In this document: piece by piece, positions 9,701-20,102 of the stretch
Layout: each line of letters opens with the position of its first letter
How positions within the stretch are numbered: position 1 is the first letter of the stretch
Source of the DNA: Chaetomium olivaceum
Lineage: Eukaryota; Ascomycota; Sordariomycetes; Sordariales; Chaetomiaceae
Assembly: GCA_039881045.1 (NCBI GenBank)
Contig: JAYWVB010000017.1
Location: 1-64,000, forward strand
Reading direction: 5' to 3'
DNA: 64,000 nucleotides
Notes under the pieces: model-generated
Databases searched by the model: none
Seen by the model: the letters and a program-made list of their open reading frames with translations, nothing else
Told to the model about the DNA's origin: nothing
Made by a program: the position numbers and the translations under genes

Positions 9701-10666
9701 GTAATTCGCGATCGATCCAGGCGGATTATCTGGTTATCGCAAGCCGACTATATCAACAAGATGAACCGATTCGTTGACCCACAGCGCCCACGTCGCCGAA
9801 GAAAGATACCGATGACCTCCGTCGAGCTCCTACCGTTCGAAGGAACCGCGTCGCGCAGCCAGATTACCGAATATCAGCGCACAACCGGTACCATCCTATA
9901 CGCCGCTGTGATCACACGACCAGACGTCGCTTTCGCCTGCTCGCGCCTTACCAGATTCAATCTGAATCCTGGCCCTCAGCATCAAGAAGCCGCGAATCGA
10001 GTGATCGAGTACCTACTCGGCACAGCCAACTTTGCACTCAAGCTCGGGGGTGAGGATGGTATGGCCACGTGGAGTGATGCCTCCTTTGCGGACAACACGA
10101 TCGATCGAAGAAGCTCGCAAGGTTACGTCATGAAGCTATTCGGAGGGACGATTGGCTGGCGCGCCAACAAGCAAGATACGGTAACCACGTCAACCACGGA
10201 AGCAGAGCTTTTAGCCCTCGCACAAGCCACGAAGGAGGCCCTCTTTACGGATCGGTTAGTTAAGGAGATCGGCGTCGAGCTCGACGATGGATCAGTTCAA
10301 CTCTGGTGCGACAATACGCAGACGATCGGCCTTGTAACCAAGGAAGTCGCTACGCTACAAACGAAGTTGCGGCACGTCGATGTCCATAACCACTGGCTTC
10401 GAGAAGCAGCCGAAAGAGGCCAGATCCGAGTCAGATACGTGCCTACTAAGCAGATGGTAGCCGACGGACTCACCAAAGCTCTTCCAGAAGTCGACTTTCT
10501 ACGATTCAGAGACCAAATCGGTGTTGTGGATATATCAGACGCTCAAAATGCCAGACGTGAGAACCTAAAGATCTTGAAGGACGAGGATCTAGAGGCACTG
10601 GAAGACGAATTCCAAGGAGGAGAGATCGAAGTTATTCAGTTAACTGCTAGAATGGCAGTCAACTGA
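6773..10666 (+). CDS. Retrotransposon Pol: integrase, reverse transcriptase, RNase H
   Basis: Open frame of 1297 codons with no ATG start of its own; the frame is open back to 6533 and would normally be entered from the protease. Order: protease tail; HHCC integrase zinc region (WHGRLGHPG then CPACGEAK); integrase core with Asp in FAVDFLDL near residue 179, Asp in ECDDE and Glu in GGAERSGG; a repeat-bearing acidic linker; reverse transcriptase with QWDVVNAF and the YVDD catalytic box near residue 936; RNase H with WSDASFAD and TEAELLAL near 1100-1140. Integrase before RT is diagnostic of Ty1/copia. The TGA stop at 10664-10666 runs into the polypurine tract. Domains look complete and uninterrupted from 6745 on. 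Confidence 0.93.
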   Translation: MPILGYGEVIIKTKSKSRSRWLLLEDVAYCEDFACNLVSLRQLHKKGFYWDNNPPSNCLRRKDGSVLCELSDQYGQFVIEDVPFETHSAFHAHAAFHTDRKTSWTGRPTSDGTGKLWHGRLGHPGAVALAHLQVSTAGARLRGPASYECPACGEAKAKRKIRRQLRKIPHKVGERFAVDFLDLAPSQKGFNSVMLFTERKSGYVFDLYLTERKTPTLMAAINHFLKAMERQYGLQIKAIECDDELMRSKALESFWKSKGMRIERCAPNTQAQNGGAERSGGVIKLKAKAMRAAARLPEILWVEIYKAAAVYLYNRTPKKRQDWSSPYEVFHTFLATRDGIPNPERKPQLSHLRNYGCRAYALTTEAMLKKDRLFKLRPNAWIGYLVGYESTNIYRIWNPKTNDIVRVRDVSFNEDELFSGSLEQFKDDLLSVTNDEMEALLKECSLPPLSAENRMASDDLTTQEEDEETILDCIVVGGKDSDKMSEHDGSGGEDSDKMSEHDGSGGEDSDKMSEHDDSGVEDEEMQEAPDPEEEVQEKELDQYSSAILDPLLTPGNTPPPPTALFAAAFSSLTLEEYFQAGGMPQEGKNPEIGLTSLTLEEYFQAGGMPQEGKNPEIGLTSLTLEEYFQAGGMPQEGKNPKAGLFGSVYAPSEKSTIDASNRTINAWQAAFSAGRHAAKIAVLDGQAVDKHTLRKELDYRRISSRRRRQLARHEAAMMTAKESPLMVQTAANGKYHRRDLPRPPNGYKELKRHPLAKWFVEGMEVHMQSHREMRSFEKCHRSLAKNAQVLDCMWVYTYKFDKHGYLLKVKARLVVRGDQQAKTTLENTYASTLAGKSFRTLMAIAARFDLELIQWDVVNAFVHAKLPYDVFMKLPPGFSEENMVLKLKKALYGLRESPLLWQKDFTATLRLQGFNPVPHEPCCWIKNGVIIFFYVDDIVVAYRKENEDAAKAETVALRSQYSLQGGSELQWFLGVAVIRDRSRRIIWLSQADYINKMNRFVDPQRPRRRRKIPMTSVELLPFEGTASRSQITEYQRTTGTILYAAVITRPDVAFACSRLTRFNLNPGPQHQEAANRVIEYLLGTANFALKLGGEDGMATWSDASFADNTIDRRSSQGYVMKLFGGTIGWRANKQDTVTTSTTEAELLALAQATKEALFTDRLVKEIGVELDDGSVQLWCDNTQTIGLVTKEVATLQTKLRHVDVHNHWLREAAERGQIRVRYVPTKQMVADGLTKALPEVDFLRFRDQIGVVDISDAQNARRENLKILKDEDLEALEDEFQGGEIEVIQLTARMAVN
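8201..8326 (+). repeat. Three 42-bp tandem repeats in the pol linker
   Basis: Unit starts at 8201, 8243 and 8285 and encodes GGEDSDKMSEHDGS-like acidic repeats between integrase and RT. Near-identical copies indicate recent duplication; the reading frame is kept (14 codons per unit). Confidence 0.93.
8483..8707 (+). repeat. Three 75-bp tandem repeats in the pol linker
   Basis: Unit starts at 8483, 8558 and 8633 and encodes SLTLEEYFQAGGMPQEG plus eight more residues. The copies are almost identical and in frame (25 codons per unit), so the linker length is probably variable between copies of the element. Confidence 0.93.
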
Positions 10667-10673
10667 GGGGGTG
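10664..10673 (+). other. Polypurine tract of the copia element
   Basis: TGAGGGGGTG abuts the 3' LTR and includes the pol stop codon. This is the expected place for plus-strand priming. Confidence 0.7.
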
Positions 10674-10889
10674 TGTTGGATTCGCCATATGGAACTGTCT
10701 TGCGGAAACCAGTGTTGGAAGTTGTGGCGCTTGAAACACGGAAGCCTGGTTGCCGATGCTTTAGTGTCAGAGGTGTTCCAGAGGCTGAACAAGAAGCTAT
10801 TAAAAGGAGGCCAGGGCGATGCCCGCCACTGAGAGAAAAATCAATCAATTCTTTCTCCCCATCTTTCCGTCTGAATGTCGTTTCCAACA
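10674..10889 (+). repeat. 3' LTR of the copia element
   Basis: 216 bp, apparently identical to 4757-4972, with the same TGTTGGA and TCCAACA ends. Confidence 0.97.
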
Positions 10890-10894
10890 ATTTC
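10890..10894. repeat. Right target site duplication (ATTTC)
   Basis: Second copy of the 5-bp duplication flanking the retrotransposon. Confidence 0.95.
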
Positions 10895-11434
10895 CTCACT
10901 ACCTTCCAGTGAAATCCAGAAACTGGCGCAATTCAATTGTGCCAAGACGACCAGCGTTTGCACCAAACAGTGGGTGCCCCGGCAACCGGAAAGGGGTAAG
11001 TAAACATCGACTGACTGACTCTCGGTATGGTGAAAATGCATTACATAATTCCCTTAGAAGAACGGAAAACAGCATATTCTAATCAGACAATCTAACTTAA
11101 ACAAATACACACCCTCCAACCCGTAATCCTAATTCCGGCGCGGTTCGGCCCGAGTCCCATCCCCGTGGAAGGTAGGCTGTAGCGCCCGTACAAACCTCCC
11201 ACTCCCACGCTCCTACCATTACAATCGGGGAGAACCGGCACAGAAGATCCCATAATCCAGGCCCATGTGTTGTTGATAACCCAATCCAACCTGACTACCT
11301 TAACCGCCCCATCACTCACCGAACCCCCCGCTCCCCCGAGAACAGGACAGGACAGGACAGGAGAGGACAGGACCACAAAACTACGTCACACATCACCCGC
11401 CACCACACCACCCACTAGGTAGGAATTCACTCGC
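10895..11434. other. Intergenic, no gene seen
   Basis: Between the retrotransposon and the 3' end of TDP1. A short GGACA-type repeat (about 11342-11373) is the only structure noted. Confidence 0.6.
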
Positions 11435-14181
11435 TTACTCCTCAAACATCCACGGCTTCGTCGCATCCGCGCCCGCGCCGGCCCCGGCCTCACAGATGAC
11501 CCTGCCCGGCCACTCCATGGGCACAGGCACAGTGCCCTCAAAGTCGCCGAGGCCGAGTCCGCCCCGGCCCCGAGCCGCGTTCGGGGCCGCAAGCCGGTCC
11601 GTGATGACCCGGGCACCCGTGGCTGCCTGAAGGTGGATGTTCTTTTCGCTGGAGTGGTCGAGGGTGTCCTCGATGGGGACGAGGACGCCGCATTCCCTGT
11701 TGTTGCGTTGAGTTGGAGTTAGCATGTTGGATGTTTTAATTTTAATGGCTACCTTGAGGTACCTAGGTAGGTGGGCCACGCGTGTGGCTATGTTGGGCTA
11801 CCTTAGATAGGTACATAGGTACACGACGCATGCCGTTGAGGTGTGGTGGCGAGGGGCGGTGGAGCAGAAAAACACATACCAGTTGCGACAGGTGAGTTTA
11901 GGTTCTTTGGTCACGCGGTCGCGGACAAGTTTGCCCCTATGATGGAGTGTGACCAGTGGTTAGCTAGTAGGCTCGAGCGCGGACAAGAAGGTAGTTTATG
12001 GAAGACTGCGAGAGAAGGGGGGGGGGGGGGGACGTACCAAGCGCTCTCAGAAAGGTTGGCACTGCCGACATAGGCCAGGCATTTGTTCCACCTGATGCCG
12101 GGGTCGCTGGGGCGGATGTATATGATTTTACTGTGCATGAGTACGCCTGGCCTGACCGACTTGCAGTCTCGGAGGACTTGTCGAGGGAAGGTTGGGGCTT
12201 GCCACCACTTGGACTGGAAGCAGATGGTACCGGCACCCTGTTTGGTGTTAGATTGGTAAGGACATCGTCGACTCGTAGTTACGTTAGCCAGTTAGTGCCG
12301 GGGAAAACAAACCTCTTTTCCTCCTTTGCTCTGGAGGACGGTCTCCCGAGAAGGAAAAAAGACCCGCATATGCTTGTCAACAAGGTATTTCGCCTCGTCA
12401 TTGAAATCATCACGCTTGCTTTTGCCTCCCGTCCGCGCTTCGTATTCTATTAGGGGGTCACCGAGGCAGGCATAGTACATCGCCGCCATAAAATTGTAGT
12501 TGATTGCTCCTAGAGACGCGCACTGCATACTTGGTCAGCATATCTGCGTAGCCATTCTGGGATATGACTAAGTTTGGCAGATCCAAACAGCAAACTTACG
12601 ACGATGTCGATGTCGATGGGGTCTGTAGTGGGGCGGATGAGAATGCTGACCGCGTCACCAAAAGAGACGTATCCTGTTGAGATGAATGTCAACTACGTGC
12701 TAAAGAAAGCAAATTAAAAATGAGGTCGCGCACCTGTTTGCCTCCACGAATCCCCCTCCGAATGCGAACCCGGGCTGGCAGAGTGAGTTAGCCAGGTGCC
12801 TACGATAGCTGAAAAGCAAGTAGGTAGGGGCTCACATTGTATGCACGAACTGATACCGTCCAGCTTCGGTGAAATCGTAGTTTTTCAAACTAGAAATGAG
12901 ATTCTCGTCGAGTTTCTGGGCTCGGAGGAAATAAGACAGATCTCCCAGAAATAGGTTGGACTTCTGCGCTTCTTTCTGTTCCGCAGTCTCAAACCTCGGA
13001 AGGTCGATGATGAACACCATCTACAACCCGTCAGCACTCCGTTTTTCAAACAAAGCATTGTCAGTGATAATAGAGCAGCTTACGTTCTCCATGGTACCGG
13101 TTTCACCCCAATCATACGACATGAAATTTCCGGTCGGCACCACGATTCGCATGTACCCTTCATACTTCAGCAACATCAGCTTGGAATGCATGGCCCCAAT
13201 ACCGTGCATAGGCGGGAAGCAGAACCGAATCCTGTCGCTTGGCACGTTGGCGCGCATCTCTTGTTTCTATACCTTGTCAGCATGGCCTCTTCAACTCAAT
13301 GAGCATACGGTTCCGCCCACCTGCGCCTCATTGGCAGCAAACGCAATCAAGACGAGCTTGGTCCGCGAGATATCGATTTTGGATAGCATCCAGTGCTCGT
13401 CCCACTGGAATGAGCTCACTACGGCGAGCTGGAGATCTTGCTTCTGAAGGACCTCTTCGATTTTGATGTCGTCGCCTTTCCGGGGCTGCTGATATGCCCA
13501 TGTCTTTTTGATGACGCCGCGAGGAAATGGGAGGACCAAGGGCGGCCGTGAAGAAGAGACCGGGGCCGTAGCTTCGGGTGCCGCTGATTTAGTATTTCCC
13601 GGGTTCGTCGGTAATATTGAGCTTGAAGGAGGGTCCTTGTGCACCGTGCGCTTCGGAGCCGACGATAATGTCGCGCTTGAAGAAGTACCCTTATGTCCCA
13701 TGGCCTTCTCCTTCTCACTAAACGATGGCGGACCCTCCCCGGTAATCTTCGCCCGTTGCACCGGTCTGCTAGGCAGCTGAACATCATCCCCATCGCTCAC
13801 ATCAACTTGAGAAACTTTGCGCTTGTGCAACCGCGCAAGTCGTTCCTCCTCCATCTTCTTCCTGTCTATCCCCAAAACAGAAAAGAACGATGTCGAGGGA
13901 GCCGTCCGATTCTCTGCTGCTGCTGCCTTCTGCTGGGAAACGGGTTCAGCCCGATTGGCGTTGCCGCGTTCGATAATGACGAGATCATTATCGCCGTCGT
14001 CCTTGGGGTTTTCGCCGCCGTCGCCCTGTCCGGAACTACCGCCGTCCTCGGTAAGATCAATGACTTTGCGAACGTTCCGCCGACGCCATTCCTGCGGGTC
14101 ACATCCGAGTGACAGCGCAATGGCTTGTCTCATTTCGTCGTCTTCCATGTCCTCAACCTCATCTGCTCGGGGGTCGGCCAT
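11435..14181 (-). CDS. TDP1: Tyrosyl-DNA phosphodiesterase 1
   Basis: Hydrolyses 3'-phosphotyrosyl bonds left by stalled topoisomerase I, in the nucleus. Nine exons in transcription order: 13321-14181, 13084-13266, 12836-13020, 12734-12774, 12600-12673, 12313-12522, 12038-12237, 11880-11936, 11435-11696; 690 aa with every phase closing. Both HxK catalytic motifs are present: MHSKLMLL (His ~314, Lys ~316) and MHSKIIYI (His ~553, Lys ~555), the second followed by VGSANLSESAW as in the family. The disordered N-terminus carries a ubiquitin-interacting motif (DEMRQAIALSL, residues ~15-25). Start at 14181 gives MADPRADE; the in-frame extension upstream has no better ATG. The intron at 11937-12037 has a C run on the coding strand and the last intron (183 bp) is the longest. 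Identification is firm; small exon edges could differ by a codon. Confidence 0.95.
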
Positions 14182-16146
14182 TGTAAATGGCGGCAGATGT
14201 TGTTGTTTTGATGACGGCGATGTTGTTATTGCTGGGCAACGGTCGGTCGGCAAAATGCAGAATGAAGGAAGGTTTTTTGTAAAAAGAACAGAGTAGGAAA
14301 TGCAGCAGCTAATGGTCGATGAGAAGGGCCTAATAGCGCTCGACTAAACTCGGGAGCAAAGGTATGTGTATGTTCTGGTTCAATCACTCCGAACTCATAC
14401 CAATCCAAGCGTCGCAAACAATGAATTGGATGTTCATGACAGAAGTTGGAGCTCACACTTAGCATTTGGCGGTGAGAACCGAAAATCACGTGATAAACAC
14501 TTGTGCTGTTTGATGATCAAAGGCAACGAAAAAAAAGAGGACCCTCGACAAAAATGAGTGTTTTTGTTTCCATGCGTCGAGGCCGATGGATGCGTGTGGT
14601 TTGGTTTGTATTGTGTAAAGACTGGTGACTGGATGGTTTTGAGGGGGGTTACGCTTGGGTAAGTGGACTCGGCAATGGCACCCACCCACTCATCAGTTCT
14701 CTCATTATGTACTTAACCATCTCATCACTCAGTTCTCTCATCCTCAGATCTCTCACTCACCACCCAGCTCTCTTACCTTGATGTGCTATAAGCTCACAAC
14801 GGACACAGTGAACCTTGTTCAACGCTAGGGACACACAATCACAAGACATCACTCATTCAAGGAGCTCAGCAAAGTGGGAGATAAATGTGTCTTTCGGCAT
14901 GTAAAACTACCCTAGGTATGTCCGCTGTAAACTTGTCGATGGCCGAATCCACGATATATGCTTCCCAAAATCTTTTTTTGCTTTTTCTTGTTATATTGTC
15001 CGTGATGTGACGTGTAGTGTTGGTCATGTGGTGCGTTTGGTGCGAACCGAAATCCGCTGGTCATCCAGTTTGCCTCCGAAAACTGCACGCGACCCATTCT
15101 TGTCGAGCCTCATCCCAACTGTGACCGGGGTCCAGACCGCAGTAGGAAGCAAGGCAACCAACAAGAAGAGTCTCGAAGCCGGAGCTGAACACCACATATG
15201 CCCCACTCCTTCCACTCTCCCAACCCATATCAAATCCCGCCCTAAAACCCGTCCGCCCGCTAGATGCCATATACCCTCCTCCGAGGAAGAAACCAAGGCC
15301 AACCCGTACTGGCCATTCCGTCATAGGCCCAACTCCCGAAACCTCCGGAATCTAGAAAGCTCCAGCGTCCAGCGGCAAAGGGGGTATCCGATGAAAAAAA
15401 AGGACCAGTATCCTCAACGCATTAGTCATATGAGTCCATGCCCGCTCCAAACCAGAATAATGTGGGGAGGATAAAATGGCGTAGACCCAAGAGACATGGC
15501 TCGCCAGCACGGCGGAAAAGTTACTGAAAAAGATGCGACCCTCCTTGTCTCTCCAGATGTCCGTGGGTGTGTTGCCCCGCCGCCGCCCGTATCTTCGTCC
15601 AAACCGTCTATCGCAAATCGGGACCGCACCCGCTTTCCGCCTCCAACAATATCCGGTACCCGCGATGTGAGTGACAAAAGATCCTGTCGGCAACCCCCAG
15701 CAGATCCAGGACAAATGATGCAGGTATGACGGAAGAATAAAAAGAAAACGAAGGTAACAGGCGCCCATCTACCGCCCCTGAACGATGCAAAGCGAGGGCC
15801 AAGAAAAACGCGCCCATGCCCTGTGCCGGAAAACACAACACACAAAGCTCCGTCCAACCGACCAACCGCCGTGGCACCATCGCTCCCAGATGCGTTAAGA
15901 ACCGTACTCAGTCCCATCCAGCCGCCAGGACAACTCCTCTCAAACGCCAAAAAAAAAACCGAAACGAGGGGTGAATAAGAAGAGAAAAAGAGAAAGCAGA
16001 GAGTGGTAAAACATGATTCCAGATTCGATAAAGAAAAATCCGGAAGGCGAAGTTGCCAAGAAAGCTGTCGCAAATATAGCTTTGTTTACTTCCCCGCCGT
16101 CGGGGGAGTTTGGGGGGGCACTTGGCCCTAGACGTCCAACACTATA
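14182..16146. other. Intergenic, no gene seen
   Basis: Promoter side of TDP1 and 3' side of the next minus-strand gene. CT-rich stretches occur around 14680-14780. Open frames at 15007-15474 and 15426-16073 lack recognisable domains or splice structure and are taken as chance. Confidence 0.5.
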
Positions 16147-17459
16147 TCAGGAACTCCGATAATTAGGCCGCGGCGGCGTTGCCGGGGCCGGCCCGGAATT
16201 CATCTTCAGCATGCGGCGTAGGCTGTCCTCCATGTGCAGAAGGTCGGCTGACCGGCCATTAGTCGGACTGTTCGTGGCCGGAGGCGTACCGTTCGACGAC
16301 GCCGGTGGCGAGATGTCTGGAACATTCTCGCGGGCGAACGGAGACAACATCTTGTTAGAGTTCGATGGTTGGCTCCCTGCCGAGAAAGGGGGAAGAAAGT
16401 CGGCGCTCCGCGGGGCTTGAGCACCCGACAAGAATGGATGCGAGGGATTGTTAGAGGGCGTCGGCCGGGGCGCCGTCTGGGGTGCGGAATGCCCCAGAAG
16501 AGAAGGTCCATCGCTTGGGTTCGAGGGAATCGCCAGAAACCTCTTCAACCTCTCGCTCATGTCCATTGCCGCTTGGTCCTGCGGAGATGGCAGCGGATTA
16601 TATGCCTGTTGGGGCTGCTTCTTGTTGGACTGAGCCTCTCGAATCCGTTCCTGGAAGGGCTTGGAGAGCGCCGGCCCAATCACCGTGCTTGGCACGCCGT
16701 CGAGCTCGCTGGTGGGGATACCGGATGAGGGATTGCGCTGGGGGAAAGGGCGGCGGTTGTTGGCGCCGAACATAGCTCCGGGGAGCGTCTTCGGTTCGGT
16801 CGGAGAACGGATTTGAGAGGAGGAGAAAAGGGAACCGGTTTCGGCCCGAGGATGTTGGCGGAGCTTGCCCTGCGTGCCCGCTCCTTTTCGGCCCTGTCGG
16901 CACGGAAGAAAATATCGAGGGGGGACTCTTGCCGAGTGGCGTCTGTGGACAGGAGACGGTGCTGCGGTGTGGGGGCGGCCTCGGAATCCGTCGCCGGCGG
17001 AGACGGCTCACGGCTGGCGCGGTCGGTTTCCTGCACCGAAGGCGAGTCTAGGGCTCTCGACAGGAAGCTCGGGATGGGAAGGGAGTCGGGCGCGGGAGAA
17101 GCATGGAACGTTGCGCCGGCAAAGGCGGCCGCGGCAATCGGTTTGATTGCGGTTGTTTGTGGAGGTGTTGTCCGACCTTGCTTTGCAGGCCCCGGCGACG
17201 ATACCTGCTTCGCCCGCCCTTTGTTTCCGTTTCGAGCCTTCGACTTGCTCTGATGGGGCTGCGACGAGGGAGCTGGACTGTTGGAGGCCGACTTTTGGGG
17301 GGTAAAGGGCCCGGCAAGCTCGATCGGAAAGAGAGCCTCACTCGGCATGTCGTTCTCGGAAGCATAGGTCTTGCGCGCAGGGGAGTTGACGGGTCGCTTC
17401 GGGCGTCGGCGAGCTGGAGTGCCTTTGTGAGGTGGCAACGGTGGTGGTTGTGGTTCCAT
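16147..17459 (-). CDS. PNRC-motif protein, probable mRNA decapping cofactor (frameshifted)
   Basis: N-terminal frame runs from the ATG at 17459 to about 16830; the C-terminal frame runs from there to 16147. The total length is one base short of a multiple of three, fitting one lost base near 16790-16840, where CCCTTTTCTCC occurs. Repaired it would be about 437 aa. The protein is disordered and proline-rich. Landmarks are a basic stretch (KSKARNGNKGRAK), then FAGATFHASPAPDSLPIPSF, the PNRC-type short linear motif that docks on Dcp1/Dcp2 in Edc-like proteins, and a conserved-looking C-terminus with MEDSLRRMLKM. A role in mRNA decapping is inferred from the motif alone. No intron of plausible size fits the frame change. 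Confidence 0.7.
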
Positions 17460-18840
17460 TTTTGTGAAGCCGGCGTCGGCCTAACGAGGTTTCTGCGCGA
17501 CTGGGAAAACGGTGGGTTGATTGAGGTTTCGAGTCGGGAAAGAGGGACGCCCAACAGCGGGTGTGACAAGATTGACTCCTCCTATCGATGGTCTGTTTGT
17601 TTGCGCTAGGCGGGGCAACGGGTCAGTGATTGGAGGGGGGATGAGGAAAGGCCAAGGGGACCTGAAAGAAAGAGACTAGGGTAACGAGGCGGCACAGCGC
17701 TGGGGTGTGGGAATTACCGAGTATTGCTGCAGTGGGATAACAAGTACTTCTTTTTGTGGTGTTTTCTCGGAGCATGTTGATTTTGCCTTGGTTTTGAGAC
17801 AGCAAAAAGTGAGGCCAACCGGGGTTCCTGCCTGCCTTTGGCTTTGAGGCTGAGTGAGTTGCGATGGAGGGCCTGGGGACAGTTAGGGGGGTGGTTGTGC
17901 ATTCCGGGCAAGCAAAGCTGAAAGCGGAGGTTCTTTCACCAACCCTGTCTCAGATAGACCCCCCTTTTGGAGCTTGGCAAATTCAGTGTGATCTGGATCT
18001 TCCATGTCAGCGGCGAGCCGGAGATGGGACATCTGAGAATACCGTCATGATGGCGATATATGGTGTGTTGCTGTGAATATGATATATAGATCGGACGATA
18101 GATATGTGAATTCAGATTTAAAGTCGAGTGACTCAGAGTTGTTCGCTGGGTTTATGTGGCTCTCCCTACCATAAAGTAACTTTGTGTAATTTACCATCAA
18201 TCAGACTGTTGTTTGTTAGACAAACCAAGCGATATAACCGGTGACTGGCAGTTAACCGTTCTGTAGATATATGATAAAGATAAAAGACTATATAAATAGA
18301 GAATCTTAGGCTCAAAGCTCAACACTACTTTCATATACACAGCATGGTGTGATGTAATCACCTGAGATTGTATCCGCACTGTTGAGGTCGGACTGTCACA
18401 AACGTAAGCATGTATTTACCCTAACCCTTACGTGCCTCGCGGAAGCTCCAGGTCGGTCATGGCGGGGCCCAAGCAACACCCCTCGGTCATCCTGCACCTG
18501 CTGCGTGCTTGATCAAACCGTCTGCAATCCCGCCAACAAGGCAACAGCTCGCAAAACTTGCGACGTTGATAGCTGAACACTCTTTATTGATCATCAGCCC
18601 TACAATTCCAAGGACATCTTCTGGAAGGTTTGCATGCGACATCATCAGCTCCCAAGTTTAGACTAACGAGCGCTGCCTAGTAGGAGTCCAAAGAACCTTG
18701 ACGTCTGGATACCTGGGTATCATCATCATTGCAACAGCTTGGAGCTTCCTCGACAGAACAGTCGCCTCATTTTGCGAGCTGGCAATTAATCTCGACACAT
18801 CCGCATACTCGCGTTCCACATTTCCCGACAATCCGTCAAC
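17460..18840. other. Intergenic between divergent genes, no gene seen
   Basis: Shared upstream region of the PNRC-motif gene (minus) and RBX1 (plus). AT-rich around 18060-18320. Nothing coding is recognisable. Confidence 0.55.
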
Positions 18841-19395
<555 letters not shown>

Positions 19396-19665
19396 GCGAC
19401 GAAAGCCGTGAGGGTCCAAGGATATGGGCCACAAGTCTATCGGGAATATGGGCCAGACAGAGATAGCTATGGTGACAAGATGCTTCGTCGGAGCGTTTTG
19501 GCCTGGCTTTCTTTGCGACACGGTCGTGGTTGGGCTCATTGATAGAGGCGCCCATAGGAGAGAATCGAGCCAACGGGGAACTAAACTGCCTGGCTCGTTA
19601 TGCCATTATGCAACACGAATTTTCCCATTTGTTTTTGCTATCCATGTGATTTGTTTGTGCCCCCG

Positions 19666-20102
19666 TCATCTAAACATCTTATCATCGATCACCAGATTTG
19701 CTGGCGGTGTGACTCCCCCGACTGGTAGCCACTTTACGGGGTTTCGGTTGAAGAAGGGCCAGGGCGGAACGACGAGGACGAAGACTCCGGCGGTGCCAAT
19801 CAGGCCTATGTAAACAGCGAGCTTGATGTCTTGGAGGATGTAGCCGGCGAGAAAGGCGATCGCCTGGAACGGGTGACGACAAGTTAGCTTGTGTTTAGTT
19901 GGTTATCTGACAGATACAGAAGATGGAAACCTACTCCGACAAGCGTCAAGGCCGCATTGATGAGAAGCTCGACTAGCTTCTGGCCCTCGAAGTCCTTGGG
20001 TCTTGTTAGCGATCGGGTCCGCATTGCGCTCGGCCAGAGGAGGAAACCAACGATTTGTCCTTCGAAAAGGTCCCGGGCTTGTTCCAGTAATTGCTCAGCC
20101 AT
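19666..20102 (-). CDS. SPC1: Signal peptidase complex subunit 1 (SPC12 family)
   Basis: Small ER-membrane subunit of the signal peptidase complex. Exons 20052-20102, 19935-19994 and 19666-19863 give 102 aa. The N-terminus (MAEQLLEQARDLFEGQI) and DFEGQKLVEL are the cytosolic part typical of the family. Two hydrophobic segments follow, LLINAALTLVGAIAFLAGYI and the VYIGLIGTAGVFVLVVP region, then PPWPFFNRNPVKWLP. The first donor is GTTGGT, weaker than usual, but a GCTAAC branch site and phase support it. Convergent with RBX1. Confidence 0.95.

Larger units (their letters stand above)
4757..10889 (+). mobile_element. Complete Ty1/copia LTR retrotransposon (6133 bp)
   Basis: Two 216-bp LTRs in direct orientation (4757-4972 and 10674-10889) bracket gag and a pol in copia order (protease, integrase, reverse transcriptase, RNase H). 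Each LTR begins TGTTGGA and ends TCCAACA, and 5-bp ATTTC duplications flank the whole. I saw no difference between the LTRs by eye, so insertion is recent. From the gag ATG to the pol stop the length is a multiple of three, but the protease lies in a different frame, so the element is either defective or uses recoding. It sits 183 bp downstream of a 5S gene and about 540 bp from the 3' end of TDP1, without breaking a gene. Confidence 0.97.

Noticed and set aside
15007..16073. Possible small genes on either strand downstream of the PNRC-motif gene
   Set aside because: Composition is unlike coding sequence of the window, no introns or domains, and the frames overlap each other.
18410..18430. 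CCCTAACCC, telomere-like
   Set aside because: Only about one and a half units; no array, so not an interstitial telomere tract.
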